Shown one piece after another: positions 1 through 8,571 of a DNA stretch of 64,000 bases. Location of the stretch: the NCBI RefSeq assembly GCF_003945345.1, contig NZ_AP019308.1:2108001-2172000 (forward strand). The letters are read 5' to 3'. How positions within the stretch are numbered: the first letter of the stretch is position 1; the number at the start of each line of letters is the position of its first letter. Source of the DNA: Paenibacillus baekrokdamisoli. GTDB taxonomy: Bacteria > Bacillota > Bacilli > Paenibacillales > Paenibacillaceae. The notes under the pieces are model-generated. The model searched no databases and was not told the DNA's origin. It saw only the letters and a list, made by a program, of their open reading frames with translations. The position numbers and the translations under genes are program-made.

Positions 1-1
1 C

Positions 2-139
2 GAAGCGTCTGGCGCAGGCATCTATTTCTGGGTGCAGGATCTGACCGGTAATGGATACCCGGATATCGTCGCTCCCGGCAAAGACGGACTCTATTTATTC
101 GAAAATTTGGGATTAAGGAAGGATGCGGACAATGAGTAA
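2..139 (+). CDS. C-terminal end of FG-GAP/VCBS-like protein (5' partial)
   Basis: The frame is open from the window edge to a TAA at 137-139 and gives 45 residues. It contains DLTGNGYPDIVAPG followed by GLYLFENLG, the usual pattern of a VCBS/FG-GAP beta-propeller blade (D-x-x-G-x-G-x-x-D). Such blades normally sit in secreted or surface proteins, often next to sugar-degrading enzymes. The stop overlaps the start of the following oxidoreductase gene, so the two are translationally close and probably share an operon. Nothing can be said about the N-terminus. Confidence 0.6.
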   Translation, partial: EASGAGIYFWVQDLTGNGYPDIVAPGKDGLYLFENLGLRKDADNE

Positions 140-1193
140 ATTGCGAATTGGATTCGTAGGCGTAGGCGGAATGGGACAGATGGCGCACTTAAGTAATTAC
201 ACGGTGCTGCGCGATTTATGCGAAGTGGTCGCATTGGCAGAACCGCGTCCAAAATGGGCACAATTGATTGCAAATCGCTACGGCGTTCCCGAAGTCTACG
301 AGAATCACCTACAGCTTCTTAAGCAAGCCAAAGTCGACGCGATCGTCGCGCCGCAGCCTTATCGTAACCACGCCTCTCTTATTCCGGATATTCTTCGCGC
401 GGGAATTCCGGTATTCACCGAGAAACCGCTGAGCCTTACCGTTGAAGCCGGACGCGAGCTTGCACGGATCAGTGAAGAGACGGGTACGCTTCATATGGTC
501 GGTTATCACAAACGATCGGACCCGGCTATGGAACGCGCCAAGGAAATTATCGAGGAATGGAAAGCTAGCGGAGATTACGGCAAGCTGCGCTATATTCGCA
601 TGACTATGCCGCCTGGTGACTGGATTACTGGAGCGGATATGCCGCTCACTACGGACGAAGCTTATCCCCCTATTGAACTTGAAGCGGGTCCCTCTGATTA
701 CACCGACAGTCAGACTGCAGAATTGGATTCGTTCGTTAATTACTACATCCATCAAGTCAATGCGATCCGGTTCTTCCTCGGGGAAAATTACCATCTGACT
801 TTCTCCGATCGCAATGGCATTATTCTGAACGGGGAAAGCGACAGCGGAGTCACTGTTACACTCGAGATGGCTTCTTACACGACGTCGACAGAATGGCACG
901 AGAGCATTTCGGCTGCATTCGAGCATGGCTTCGTTAAAGTGGATTTGCCGGCTCCATTAGTACGCCAAATTGCAGGTAAGCTGACCGTGTACAAAGACAA
1001 TCCGACAATCGGCAAGCCAGAAATCGTTCTGCCGATTATGCCTAACGTTTCGGCCATGCGCAACCAAGCCAAAAACTTCATTGCCGCCGTCCGCGGCGAA
1101 CGGCCCGCTCCTTGCGCATCGCGCGAAGCTCTTGAAGATCTGATTTTCGCCAAATCTTATATTGATTATAGAAACCACCAGTTTTCCGAATAA
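132..1193 (+). CDS. Gfo/Idh/MocA family NAD(P)-dependent oxidoreductase
   Basis: The protein has about 353 residues. It opens with a Rossmann dinucleotide-binding site (GFVGVGGMGQMAH) and carries the family's EKPLSLT motif near residue 95, whose Glu-Lys-Pro contacts cofactor and substrate; the C-terminal half is the usual alpha/beta dimerisation domain. Members oxidise or isomerise sugars and inositols in the cytoplasm; the substrate cannot be read from sequence. The start at 132 is preferred over the ATG at 123 because AAGGAAGG at 116-123 is correctly spaced only from 132. This start overlaps the stop of the preceding gene, and a GH4 glycosidase follows 18 bases later, so the set looks like a sugar-utilisation operon. 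Confidence 0.85.
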   Translation: MSKLRIGFVGVGGMGQMAHLSNYTVLRDLCEVVALAEPRPKWAQLIANRYGVPEVYENHLQLLKQAKVDAIVAPQPYRNHASLIPDILRAGIPVFTEKPLSLTVEAGRELARISEETGTLHMVGYHKRSDPAMERAKEIIEEWKASGDYGKLRYIRMTMPPGDWITGADMPLTTDEAYPPIELEAGPSDYTDSQTAELDSFVNYYIHQVNAIRFFLGENYHLTFSDRNGIILNGESDSGVTVTLEMASYTTSTEWHESISAAFEHGFVKVDLPAPLVRQIAGKLTVYKDNPTIGKPEIVLPIMPNVSAMRNQAKNFIAAVRGERPAPCASREALEDLIFAKSYIDYRNHQFSE

Positions 1194-1211
1194 ACCATTG
1201 GAGGGATGAAA

Positions 1212-2624
1212 TTGAGAAGGATCGCGATTATCGGAGCAGGAAGTATCGTATTCTGCAAAACGCTGATGCTGGATATCATGGCCACCAAGGATCTGGAAGA
1301 TACAGAATTCGTTCTTATGGCGCCCTCGACGGGTAAGACCTCACAGGTCAAAGCGTTCGCTGACAGAGTCATCAAGGAGAACCACCTAAAATCCAAAGTT
1401 ACGATCACAACCGATAGGCGGGTAGCACTACGTGGTGCTAACTACGTCATTACCTCCTTTCAGGTAGGCGGCGTTTCGGCGTTCGAACTGGATTACAAAA
1501 TCCCGATGAAATACGGCGTCGATCAATGCATCGGCGATACGCTTGGACCCGGCGGAGTATTCCGCGCCCTGCGCAGCATTCCGGTCATTCTGGAAGTCGC
1601 GAAAGATATGGAAGAGTTATGCCCGAATGCAACGTTACTTAACTATGTAAATCCGATGGCTATGATCTGTTGGGCACTCGGCGAGACGAACGTCAAGTAT
1701 GTCGGCTTGTGCCATGGTGTTCAAACGACGCTCGATCTTATAGCAGGCTATACCGGCGTATCCAAACAGGAAATCGACTATATCTCTGCTGGGATCAATC
1801 ACATGGGTTGGTTTACCGAGCTTTCCCATAAGGGCGTAGATTTGTATCCGTTACTTAGGGAGAAGTTCGAGCAGCCCGAGTTCTACGTGAACGAGAAAGT
1901 CCGAGGTGAAGTGTTCCGTCATTTTGGTTATTTCATGACTGAATCGACGGGCCATCTATCCGAGTATGTACCATGGTTCCGTAAAAATCAGAAGGCACTC
2001 GACGAGTATTGTGACGAGCCGTCGTTCGGCGGAGAAACGGGCGCGTACTATACATGGTGCACGTATGTTGCTGACAAGTACAAGGAGCAAGATATTTTGT
2101 CCGAAGAATCAGCCGCTCTCCCTCCTCGCAGCGTTGAATATTGCGCCTATATTATTGAAGCGTTAGAGACGGGACGTACGTTCAAGTTCAGCGGTAACAT
2201 TCGCAATGACGGGATGATCTCCAACCTGCCTGCGGAATGCTGCGCGGAAGGTGCAGTATTCGCCGACCGTACTGGTCTTCACCGCACCATCATTGGAGAA
2301 ATACCACCACAATGTGCGGCGCTGAATCTGACGAACATCAACGTACAGCGCCTGGCTGTCCTCGCGGCTAAGTCGGGAGATCCCGAGACTGTCGTCCATG
2401 CGCTCGCACTCGATCCTTTAACTTCATCTGTGCTCACGCTGAGGGAGATCCGGGAGATGGTCACCGAAATGTTGCAAGCCGAGCAAGAGTGGCTTCCACA
2501 ATTCGGAGGGAGGCTGCCGCGCCCAACGCCGGAGATTCCCATTCCTATGGACCTAAAACGTGCGGAAGTACCGATCGATCCCGCTCTCGCCGTCTTCTCA
2601 AGGTTCGGTGAGCTTGCGAAATAG
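1212..2624 (+). CDS. Glycoside hydrolase family 4 (alpha-galactosidase/alpha-glucosidase/galacturonidase type)
   Basis: About 470 residues with an N-terminal NAD-binding site (IAIIGAGSIVF). The GH4 signatures appear in order: DTLGPGGVFRALR, NYVNPMAM, GLCHGVQ (metal-binding Cys) and AGINHMGWF (metal-binding His). GH4 enzymes cleave glycosides by an NAD+- and Mn2+-dependent oxidation-elimination mechanism and are cytoplasmic. The motif spelling is closest to MelA/LplD-type enzymes acting on alpha-galactosides or alpha-galacturonides; the exact substrate is inference. An ATG at 1206 directly abuts the Shine-Dalgarno GGAGGG (1200-1205) and cannot be used, so the TTG at 1212 with a 6-nt spacer is the likely start. 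It follows the Gfo/Idh gene in the same operon. Confidence 0.85.
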   Translation: MRRIAIIGAGSIVFCKTLMLDIMATKDLEDTEFVLMAPSTGKTSQVKAFADRVIKENHLKSKVTITTDRRVALRGANYVITSFQVGGVSAFELDYKIPMKYGVDQCIGDTLGPGGVFRALRSIPVILEVAKDMEELCPNATLLNYVNPMAMICWALGETNVKYVGLCHGVQTTLDLIAGYTGVSKQEIDYISAGINHMGWFTELSHKGVDLYPLLREKFEQPEFYVNEKVRGEVFRHFGYFMTESTGHLSEYVPWFRKNQKALDEYCDEPSFGGETGAYYTWCTYVADKYKEQDILSEESAALPPRSVEYCAYIIEALETGRTFKFSGNIRNDGMISNLPAECCAEGAVFADRTGLHRTIIGEIPPQCAALNLTNINVQRLAVLAAKSGDPETVVHALALDPLTSSVLTLREIREMVTEMLQAEQEWLPQFGGRLPRPTPEIPIPMDLKRAEVPIDPALAVFSRFGELAK

Positions 2625-2629
2625 TTCCG

Positions 2630-2666
2630 AAAACGCGGGTATTCTTCATGAATATCCGCGTTTTTC
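2630..2666 (+). terminator. Rho-independent terminator after the GH4 gene
   Basis: The arms AAAACGCGG and CCGCGTTTTT flank a short loop, with further pairing TATTC/GAATA inside, six bases after the GH4 stop. The T-run completes an intrinsic terminator. Confidence 0.85.
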
Positions 2667-2700
2667 CACATGGATTCACCAAAATTCACAGAAATGAGGT

Positions 2701-2755
2701 GCTGTCCCGCAAGTAGCAAAAGTCTACCTCGCGGGTACAGCCCCTTTATTTTTCA
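2701..2755 (+). terminator. Second hairpin with T-rich tail
   Basis: GCTGTCCCGC pairs with GCGGGTACAGC (one bulged T) around a 20-base loop and is followed by a CCCTTTATTTTT tract. It could back up the preceding terminator or be a remnant of another transcript. No gene lies between 2667 and 2946. Confidence 0.5.
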
Positions 2756-2819
2756 TAGATACGATAGTTCCACATGGGGTCGACTGACTTCTTCCTCCAT
2801 ATAAGATTTTATTATTATA

Positions 2820-2858
2820 TTGTCTACAATCTTTTGTGTTTATTATGATTGACTACAA
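2820..2858. promoter_or_regulatory. Paired GntR-type operators
   Basis: TTGTCTACAA at 2820-2829 and TTGACTACAA at 2849-2858 are near-identical palindromic 10-mers whose starts are 29 bp apart, close to three helical turns, upstream of the GntR gene. They match the TTGTnnACAA-type sites known for FCD-class GntR regulators. Autoregulation is inferred. A similar site (TTGTCAACAA) occurs at 53340, controlled presumably by the paralogous regulator. Confidence 0.55.
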
Positions 2859-2946
2859 CGTAATGTTATGCTGTTTACATCCATAATCATTTTCAGTACT
2901 ATAGGGAATGGAGCAACTTAGGTGAGATGAAAGCAGGTAAGCCCAA

Positions 2947-3591
2947 ATGAGTGAATTTCGTTTTGAAGAACAAAAAAACACATCGTTACGCCATAAAATA
3001 ACCGATGATATACGTAAAGCTATTTTTCAAGGGAAGCTTAAACCTGGTGATCGTCTACGCGAGGTAGAGATGGCGAAACAGATGGGGGTAAGTCGTGGTC
3101 CCATACGCGAGGCTATTCGCATGCTTGAGCAGGAAGGTGTAATCAATTCCCAACCCTACAAGGATACAATGGTTGCTGATATCTCTGTTGAGGAAGTGGA
3201 GGAGGTCCTTCTCCCCATTCGTCTTACGCTTGAAATCTTCGCAATCCGCAAGGCATTGCCGAATCTAACAGAGCAGCATTTAAACAATCTAACTGCCATC
3301 ATTGGCAATATGAAACAAGCGGCGGATGAGAAGGATTTATACAAATTGGTAGATTGCGATTTGGCCTTCCATGAATATTGGGTTACGCTCTCAAACGTCC
3401 CTAACTTACTCGGAATTTGGACTTCCATCTTCAATCGCATCAGACTGTATTTTATCGTGCAAGGGCAGACTTATTCCGACCTCAATCCCTTATGGGAAAG
3501 TCATGAATTGCTGCTGCAAACCATACAAAAAGGTAATCTCGTAGAAATAAACAGCTTGCTTACCGAACATATTCTAGATGTCGATCTCTAG
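2947..3591 (+). CDS. GntR family regulator, FCD subfamily
   Basis: 214 residues. The N-terminal winged helix (about residues 10-75) contains the family core KPGDRLREVEMAKQMGVSRGPIREAI. The C-terminal FCD domain follows, with conserved acidic and histidine positions for metal and effector binding (DLAFHEYW near residue 140). FCD regulators usually respond to sugar acids or oxidised substrates and repress neighbouring catabolic genes. The protein is clearly paralogous to the regulator at 55020, sharing the N-terminal layout. Two palindromic operators lie just upstream. The C-terminus is slightly short compared with the paralogue. Confidence 0.9.
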   Translation: MSEFRFEEQKNTSLRHKITDDIRKAIFQGKLKPGDRLREVEMAKQMGVSRGPIREAIRMLEQEGVINSQPYKDTMVADISVEEVEEVLLPIRLTLEIFAIRKALPNLTEQHLNNLTAIIGNMKQAADEKDLYKLVDCDLAFHEYWVTLSNVPNLLGIWTSIFNRIRLYFIVQGQTYSDLNPLWESHELLLQTIQKGNLVEINSLLTEHILDVDL

Positions 3592-3621
3592 CATCGCGAC
3601 ATAAAAATGGAAATTTAAACA

Positions 3622-3648
3622 GGCTGCCGTAAAAAATTATCGGCAGCC
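3622..3648. terminator. Hairpin downstream of the GntR gene
   Basis: GGCTGCCG and CGGCAGCC form a perfect 8-bp stem around an 11-base A/T loop. The T-tract after it is poor (TTGATAT). The same GGCTGCC/GGCAGCC stem recurs inside the repeats of the 20-48 kb region (34912, 42405, 46352, 47682), so this may be a solitary relative. Confidence 0.5.
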
Positions 3649-3668
3649 TTGATATGATAATGACGCTA

Positions 3669-4181
3669 TTAATTCCCAAACGCATGTTTTTTCTTCCGTA
3701 TTGCTCTTTTAACAAAAACGGCGCATAAGTTGACAATATAGAATACACATAATGTCGTATAAATCAGTACATACAAGAATGCTCCAATAGTGGTTAAGCC
3801 CTTCGTATCTTCTACGTCTACAAGGGTATTCATTGGAACAAACGAAATGGATCGTTTATCAAGCATATAGTCATGCCCATCATCCGTAACTAAACTAATG
3901 ATTTCACTCCCATAATGCCCCGAATAAATCAAATTCCCGTTTACTAGAGCTTCCCATGTTTGCTCTACTCCACCTACTGCCATTGCTGGGCGTATTAAAA
4001 ACGGCAATTCCATTTTTAGCAAAGTAACTTCTTGTGATGATACCGCTTGATAATGTTTTTTTAACGCGATACTTATGAGGTGAGAATCATGGAAATACAC
4101 AAATATACTTTTGAAGAGAGGGAGACTTACGAAAATTACGACGACAATAATAATTACATGTGACTTTAATTTCACTTGCAT
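3669..4181 (-). CDS. Hypothetical membrane protein
   Basis: 170 residues with one strongly hydrophobic N-terminal segment (about 8-25) and a second near the C-terminus (about 130-155), then a basic tail. The middle 100 residues are predicted extracytoplasmic. No family was recognised. It overlaps the stop of the upstream gene at 4172 by ten bases, indicating co-translation. Both genes are AT-rich compared with their flanks and may be acquired. Confidence 0.6.
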   Translation of the reverse strand: MQVKLKSHVIIIVVVIFVSLPLFKSIFVYFHDSHLISIALKKHYQAVSSQEVTLLKMELPFLIRPAMAVGGVEQTWEALVNGNLIYSGHYGSEIISLVTDDGHDYMLDKRSISFVPMNTLVDVEDTKGLTTIGAFLYVLIYTTLCVFYIVNLCAVFVKRAIRKKKHAFGN

Positions 4182-4645
4182 CCCCCTTTCACATCACCAA
4201 TTTCTTTTTTCCAATATGTATGTAAATACGGAATAAGCCCACGTCTATTCCTCATATAAATACATTCATTTGAAAATTTAGTAATTCTAATTTGTGTATT
4301 ATTAGCTACCTTTGAGAAACAAATGAATCTAGTCGGTCGTCCTCTGGGATATGGTGAATAATAGACAAGGCCAACTTCAACAATCTCCTCCCAGTTTAAT
4401 TTTATACTTTTTTTAAACGACCTATATTCAACACTCTTGTCACTTACTACAACTACTTTATTTATCCCAGTAAAATAAAAATAGCTAATTAGAAAAAAAT
4501 ACCAACTAACTACAAATGTTATTTTAATCCACGGATTAATTACTTCACTGAAGTAAACAATAATGGTTGGTATTACTGCCAAAACTACTAAATATACGAT
4601 CATAGCGACTATAACAGCTGGATTAACAAATAAATATTTTTTCAC
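4172..4645 (-). CDS. Hypothetical membrane protein, possible PH-like fold
   Basis: 157 residues starting with two or three membrane segments (about 10-30, 38-60). The soluble part, rich in beta-forming residues, includes SVEYRSFKKSIKLNWEEIVEV, the kind of pattern seen in bacterial PH-like membrane-anchored proteins; this resemblance is weak. The gene is the first of a two-gene unit. Its start ATG is preceded by GGGAGG. Function unknown. Confidence 0.55.
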   Translation of the reverse strand: MKKYLFVNPAVIVAMIVYLVVLAVIPTIIVYFSEVINPWIKITFVVSWYFFLISYFYFTGINKVVVVSDKSVEYRSFKKSIKLNWEEIVEVGLVYYSPYPRGRPTRFICFSKVANNTQIRITKFSNECIYMRNRRGLIPYLHTYWKKEIGDVKGGCK

Positions 4646-4926
4646 ATATTTCCTCCCAATACTTTTATTGCTAATAGAGAACCTTTTTGATTAAAGATAG
4701 CGACAACTATTAAATACTCCCATGAATCCGTTGTTGATTGTAGTCCTGAATGAATTGCGTTACGATATCGTAGGTCCATATAAGTCTATTAGCTACATTC
4801 TACATTACCATAATTACCCTAAAAAAAGGGGTGGGGTTTGATTTTGTATAAGAACGCCGAGTAATAGTCTGACATACACGGGTGCTTATTCTGATTCCGA
4901 GGATGATGAGTGAAAACAGAAACCTG
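4646..4926. other. Intergenic stretch without a recognised gene
   Basis: AT-rich sequence containing no convincing ORF with a ribosome-binding site and no clear hairpin. Confidence 0.5.
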
Positions 4927-4961
4927 AAATAACCTTGACCCATTACGGATCAAGGTTATTT
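4927..4961 (-). terminator. Terminator of the small minus-strand gene at 4973
   Basis: AAATAACCTTGACC pairs with GGATCAAGGTTATTT around a five-base loop, twelve bases beyond the stop of the 40-aa gene. The stem ends in a T-run on the minus strand. Confidence 0.75.
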
Positions 4962-4972
4962 GTTTAGACTTC

Positions 4973-5095
4973 TTACTTTCGAATCATACGTTTAGCCATA
5001 TTCACTGGAATATTTCGATTCTTCATTCCGTACGCAGCAACAGAACTTCCTATTACTCCTAGAGCTATTAAAGAGTATAACGTTGCTCGAGTCAT
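4973..5095 (-). CDS. Small hypothetical protein (40 aa), DUF3918-like
   Basis: A 40-residue ORF beginning MTRATLYSLIALGVIGSSVA, a single hydrophobic segment, followed by a basic tail ending KRMIRK. A good Shine-Dalgarno (GGGAGG) lies about eight bases upstream and a terminator follows, so it is very likely real. The pattern (short hydrophobic N-terminus with an AAYG motif, then a basic end) resembles small Bacillus DUF3918 proteins. That assignment is tentative and function is unknown. Confidence 0.65.
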   Translation of the reverse strand: MTRATLYSLIALGVIGSSVAAYGMKNRNIPVNMAKRMIRK

Positions 5096-5192
5096 GAATA
5101 AACCTCCCAATTTTATAGTTTGACGTACCTCTTTATTTTCTTCAATTAGAGAAGAATTTATTCTTCAGATCGTAATTGGTTGATTGCGAAGA

Positions 5193-5342
5193 TTATCTCG
5201 TTTCACGGTGCAGCGTTATTCTTTTCAGACGAGGGCTGTACTTCATGAACTCTATGCGGCTGGTTAGCGTTCTTTTATTCTTGGAGGTGGTGTAGTTCCG
5301 ATCTCCTGTTTCTGTACAAGCTAAAGTTACAACGACTCGCAT
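5193..5342 (-). CDS. rpmG: Ribosomal protein L33, zinc-free (C-minus) paralogue
   Basis: Exactly 49 residues, the L33 length. It starts [20 protein letters not shown] and ends [16 protein letters not shown], an unmistakable large-subunit L33. The first CxxC of zinc-binding L33 is reduced to a single Cys (ACTETG), and the second pair is Ser/Leu (YSPRL), so this is the form that does not bind zinc. It lies 25 bases behind the COG0523 GTPase gene in a unit preceded by a Zur box, which fits the known strategy of replacing zinc-containing ribosomal proteins under zinc starvation. The Shine-Dalgarno is AGGAAAG. Confidence 0.9.
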   Translation of the reverse strand: MRVVVTLACTETGDRNYTTSKNKRTLTSRIEFMKYSPRLKRITLHRETR

Positions 5343-5367
5343 GATTCTTTCCTACCTTCTATTAGGT

Positions 5368-6591
5368 TTAGGCTATTGGACAAGCTTCTGCATCTAAAGG
5401 TTCCACCTCAGAGTTAGGCAGCACGTCTACAAACTGCGTCCAATCTTCTTTCATTTCTTGATCGGTGAGCAAGCAATCATCTAGGCTTGTACTGATGCCT
5501 TGACGATCCATATCGATCCCGATAAACACCACTTTGTTGATACGATCCCCATAAGTTGCATCCCAGTTCGATGCAAGTTCTGGATCCTCTTGAAAATGAA
5601 CCTTGCGTTCATTTTCCGGAAGCGCTGCAACCCAATAACCGGATGGACCAAAGGAGATCGAAGGACCCGCTTGGCTTATGCTTTGTCCGAGTGCATTGCG
5701 GCTTGCGAGCCACATGATACCCTTGGCACGTACGATCTCAGTCGGCCATTCGTTGAACCACTCCATTAATCGCTCTGGATGAAATGGTCTGGCTCGTTCG
5801 TATACAAAGGAGGAGATTCCGTATTCTTCCGTCTCCGGGGTATGTACAGGCTTCTCCATTTCTTTCATCCAACCGGCGGAAACACTTGCTTCATCGAAGT
5901 CGAATAGACCCGTGTTCAAAATCTCGCTTGGATCGACCTGTCCCTGCTGGATACGTATTAGTTTAGCCCTTGGCTGAAGCTTCCGAAGAACTCCCTCAAG
6001 CTCAACTAATTCATCCTCCGCTACCAGATCGCATTTGTTCAGCAGCAGAACGTCGCAGAATTCAATCTGATCAATTAGCAAATCGACAACCTCACGGGTA
6101 TCATCCTCCCCTACAGCTTGACTGCGCTCCAAAAGCGTCTCTCCTGAAGAGTAATCATGCCAGAAGCGATAAGCATCAACTACCGTAACCATGCAGTCCA
6201 ATCGGCAAAAACGAGTCAAATCGATATTCTGCTCTTCATCCATGTAGGTAAAGGTCTGTGCGACAGGGATCGGTTCACCTACACCCGTTGATTCAATCAG
6301 GATATAATCGAATCGATTCTCCTTCGCCAGTCTCTCGACCTCACGAAGCAAATCTTCTCGAAGTGTGCAGCAGATACAACCGTTAGACATCTCGACCAAG
6401 GTCTCATTCGTACGTGAAAGACCACCGCCATCCTTAATCAACGTGGCATCGATGTTAACTTCACTCAGATCATTGACAATAACGGCAACCTTTAAACCAT
6501 CACGGTTGTTCAGCACATGATTCAATACCGTTGTTTTACCAGCACCCAGATAGCCGCTCAGAACGGTTACCGGTAGTTTAGCTGCGTTCAT
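5368..6591 (-). CDS. zagA: COG0523 (CobW/G3E) GTPase, ZagA/YciC-like zinc metallochaperone
   Basis: 407 residues. The G1/Walker A loop is GYLGAGKTT (residues 12-20), the metal-binding GCICC motif is near residue 72, the base-recognition NKCD near residue 186, and a CobW C-terminal domain follows. G3E GTPases deliver metals to client proteins; Zur-controlled members act in zinc starvation. It is flanked by a Zur box (6608-6620), znuA upstream and zinc-free rpmG downstream, all on the minus strand. The ATG at 6591 has GAGGTGA upstream. The length and context match B. subtilis ZagA (formerly YciC); orthology is inferred. Confidence 0.88.
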   Translation of the reverse strand: MNAAKLPVTVLSGYLGAGKTTVLNHVLNNRDGLKVAVIVNDLSEVNIDATLIKDGGGLSRTNETLVEMSNGCICCTLREDLLREVERLAKENRFDYILIESTGVGEPIPVAQTFTYMDEEQNIDLTRFCRLDCMVTVVDAYRFWHDYSSGETLLERSQAVGEDDTREVVDLLIDQIEFCDVLLLNKCDLVAEDELVELEGVLRKLQPRAKLIRIQQGQVDPSEILNTGLFDFDEASVSAGWMKEMEKPVHTPETEEYGISSFVYERARPFHPERLMEWFNEWPTEIVRAKGIMWLASRNALGQSISQAGPSISFGPSGYWVAALPENERKVHFQEDPELASNWDATYGDRINKVVFIGIDMDRQGISTSLDDCLLTDQEMKEDWTQFVDVLPNSEVEPLDAEACPIA

Positions 6592-6603
6592 TTCATCACC
6601 TCA

Positions 6604-6624
6604 TATACGTAATTTTTACGAATT
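6604..6624. promoter_or_regulatory. Zur box upstream of the first COG0523 gene
   Basis: CGTAATTTTTACG at 6608-6620 has inverted CGTAA/TTACG halves and departs at one centre position from the Bacillus Zur core CGTAATnATTACG. It lies 17-29 bases before the start codon. Confidence 0.8.
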
Positions 6625-6653
6625 TAAACCAGAATGGTGCTCCAGACTCCATG

Positions 6654-7640
6654 CTACTCGTTTAATGCTTTCTTCAATGCTTCCAGATTATTCTTCATAA
6701 TCCCGATGTAATCCAAATTTTTGGTCTTATCTTCATCCGTCAAGCCTTCAATCGGGTTCAATACATCTGTCTTGGCTCCAAGCTCATTCGCTACAGTCTG
6801 AGCAACTTTTGGATCAACTAGAGTTTCAAAGAAAATCGTTGTGACTTGATGTTCTTTAGCAAATTTGATTATATCCGCCATCTTACCTGGAGAAGGCTCT
6901 TGTTCTGGGGAAAGGCCTGCAATTGGCACCTGTGTAAGCCCATATTGCTTGGCTAGATAGCTGAACGCCGCATGCTGAGTAACAAAATCTTTGTTTTTAA
7001 CATCTTTAAGGCCGCTTTTGTATGCCTCGTCCAGATCCTTTAATTTCGCGATATAAGACTCTGCATTCTTCTTGTAGTCTTCTTTATTGGCTGGATCAGC
7101 TTGCTCGAAAGCAGCTTGAATCGACTCTACTTCCTTCTGCGCAAGAACCGGATCTAACCAAACGTGAGGATCTAGAATTGTGCCCTCTTCCGCATTGTGA
7201 GCATCGCCCTCTTCCTCTTCATGCATACCTTCCATCAAATTAATCCCTTTACTCGCTTCTACAACTACGCGTTTATCATTAGAAGCACTAGCAAGAGCCT
7301 TATCTACCCAGCCTTCAACAATTCCGTTGTAGATAAAAATATCAGCTTCCTTCACCTTCGCCATATCCTTCGCGCTAGGCTCCCAGTCATGAGGCTCAGC
7401 ACCTGCTGGAATCAAAGCGATCACATCAGCATGGTCCCCAGCTACTTGCTTGCTGAATTCATACATCGGATAGAACGTAGTCACAACATTCAACTTCTTG
7501 CCTGTATTCACATTATTGGCAGGTACGGTTGAAGCATTATTCGCTTGGTTCGCATTCCCCCCGCAGCCTGATAATAATACGAGTGCGAGTCCCGCTGATA
7601 CGGCTAATGATTGTTTGCCTATCGTCTTGCTTGTCTTCAT
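6654..7640 (-). CDS. znuA: Zinc ABC transporter substrate-binding lipoprotein
   Basis: 328 residues of cluster A-I (ZnuA/AdcA/TroA) type. A signal peptide ends in a lipobox LLSGC near residue 26. VVTTFYPMYEFSKQVAGDHA opens the mature domain. The zinc ligands are in EPHDWEP (near 82), an acidic/His linker HEEEEGDAHN and DPHVWLDP (near 157), HAAF (near 214) and the C-terminal FFETLVDP region. It captures Zn2+ outside the membrane for ZnuB. The gene follows znuB by 25 bases and is the last of znuC-znuB-znuA; the COG0523 unit that follows has its own Zur box. Confidence 0.92.
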   Translation of the reverse strand: MKTSKTIGKQSLAVSAGLALVLLSGCGGNANQANNASTVPANNVNTGKKLNVVTTFYPMYEFSKQVAGDHADVIALIPAGAEPHDWEPSAKDMAKVKEADIFIYNGIVEGWVDKALASASNDKRVVVEASKGINLMEGMHEEEEGDAHNAEEGTILDPHVWLDPVLAQKEVESIQAAFEQADPANKEDYKKNAESYIAKLKDLDEAYKSGLKDVKNKDFVTQHAAFSYLAKQYGLTQVPIAGLSPEQEPSPGKMADIIKFAKEHQVTTIFFETLVDPKVAQTVANELGAKTDVLNPIEGLTDEDKTKNLDYIGIMKNNLEALKKALNE

Positions 7641-7665
7641 TTACTTTTCCTCCTGAATTATGAAT

Positions 7666-8571
7666 TTATGAAAGCTCGTTCTCAAAAGCTTCCTTCTTGA
7701 AACGGGATACCTGAGCGTTGTACAAGGCACCTTCTATTTCCTTTTTATTTTTCTTGCTTCTTTTTCCAAGCTTCAATATTAATTTCTTGATACTGATACC
7801 TGCAATTAGGAAGACAAGTAGAATAAGAGCAATTGTCCCTCCTGGAGGCGTACTAAGCTCATAAGAGGTCGTTAGACCAGAGAATACCCCAACTAAGCCA
7901 ATGACCATGGAAATAAACAGGGCAGCGGTGAAGCTTGGTGCAATTCGGATCGCTAGAGCAGCCGGAAGAATGATTAAGGAAGAGACCAGCAGAACGCCGA
8001 CAATTGGCATCGCTGCAGCGACGATCATACCTGTTAACACGCTGAAGCAGAGAGAAATCGTTTTGACCGGAAGGCCATTCGTGCGTGCGGTTTCCTCATC
8101 GAATGAGATTTGGTATAAAGGTCGGCGGAAGAGGTAGAAGAAGGCTAAACCTACAACAGCTACAACGATCATTAATAAAAGTTCTGTTTGATTGACAGCA
8201 ACGACTGAGCCAAACAGATAGGAGGAGAAGCTTTTATTAACGCTCTGATTCAGACTCATCAGCACAACAGCCGATGATAGCCCCCCGACCATGATGATCG
8301 CAATCGATATTTCACTATAGGTTTTGTAGGATCTTCGGACATACTCCACAGCGATCGCTCCAACAACGGCAACGGCAAAGCCGGTTAGAGTTGGATTGAT
8401 ATGAAGATATGCTCCGCCAGCAACACCAGCCAAAGATACGTGAGATAACATGTCAGCCATTAACTCCTGGCGGCGAAGCATGAGATACACGCCAAGCACG
8501 GAAGCTAGCAGTGCTATGATCCCACCGGCGCAAAATGCCCGCTGCATGAAGTCGTAGTGCAGCATTTCCAT
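7666..8571 (-). CDS. znuB: Zinc ABC transporter permease
   Basis: 301 residues with about eight hydrophobic segments, belonging to the ABC-3 metal permease family. It starts MEMLHYDFMQRAFCAGGIIAL, the typical ZnuB/AdcB N-terminus, and ends in a basic cytoplasmic tail rich in Lys (KLGKRSKKNKKE). The ATG at 8571 lies inside the 3' end of znuC (58-bp overlap) and has AAAGGAGG at suitable distance, so translational coupling is likely. It forms the membrane channel through which zinc enters. Confidence 0.92.
   Translation of the reverse strand: MEMLHYDFMQRAFCAGGIIALLASVLGVYLMLRRQELMADMLSHVSLAGVAGGAYLHINPTLTGFAVAVVGAIAVEYVRRSYKTYSEISIAIIMVGGLSSAVVLMSLNQSVNKSFSSYLFGSVVAVNQTELLLMIVVAVVGLAFFYLFRRPLYQISFDEETARTNGLPVKTISLCFSVLTGMIVAAAMPIVGVLLVSSLIILPAALAIRIAPSFTAALFISMVIGLVGVFSGLTTSYELSTPPGGTIALILLVFLIAGISIKKLILKLGKRSKKNKKEIEGALYNAQVSRFKKEAFENELS

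Noticed and set aside
309..926. Long antisense ORF in the first oxidoreductase gene
   Set aside because: Shadow frame of a well-supported gene; no ribosome-binding site or recognisable domain.
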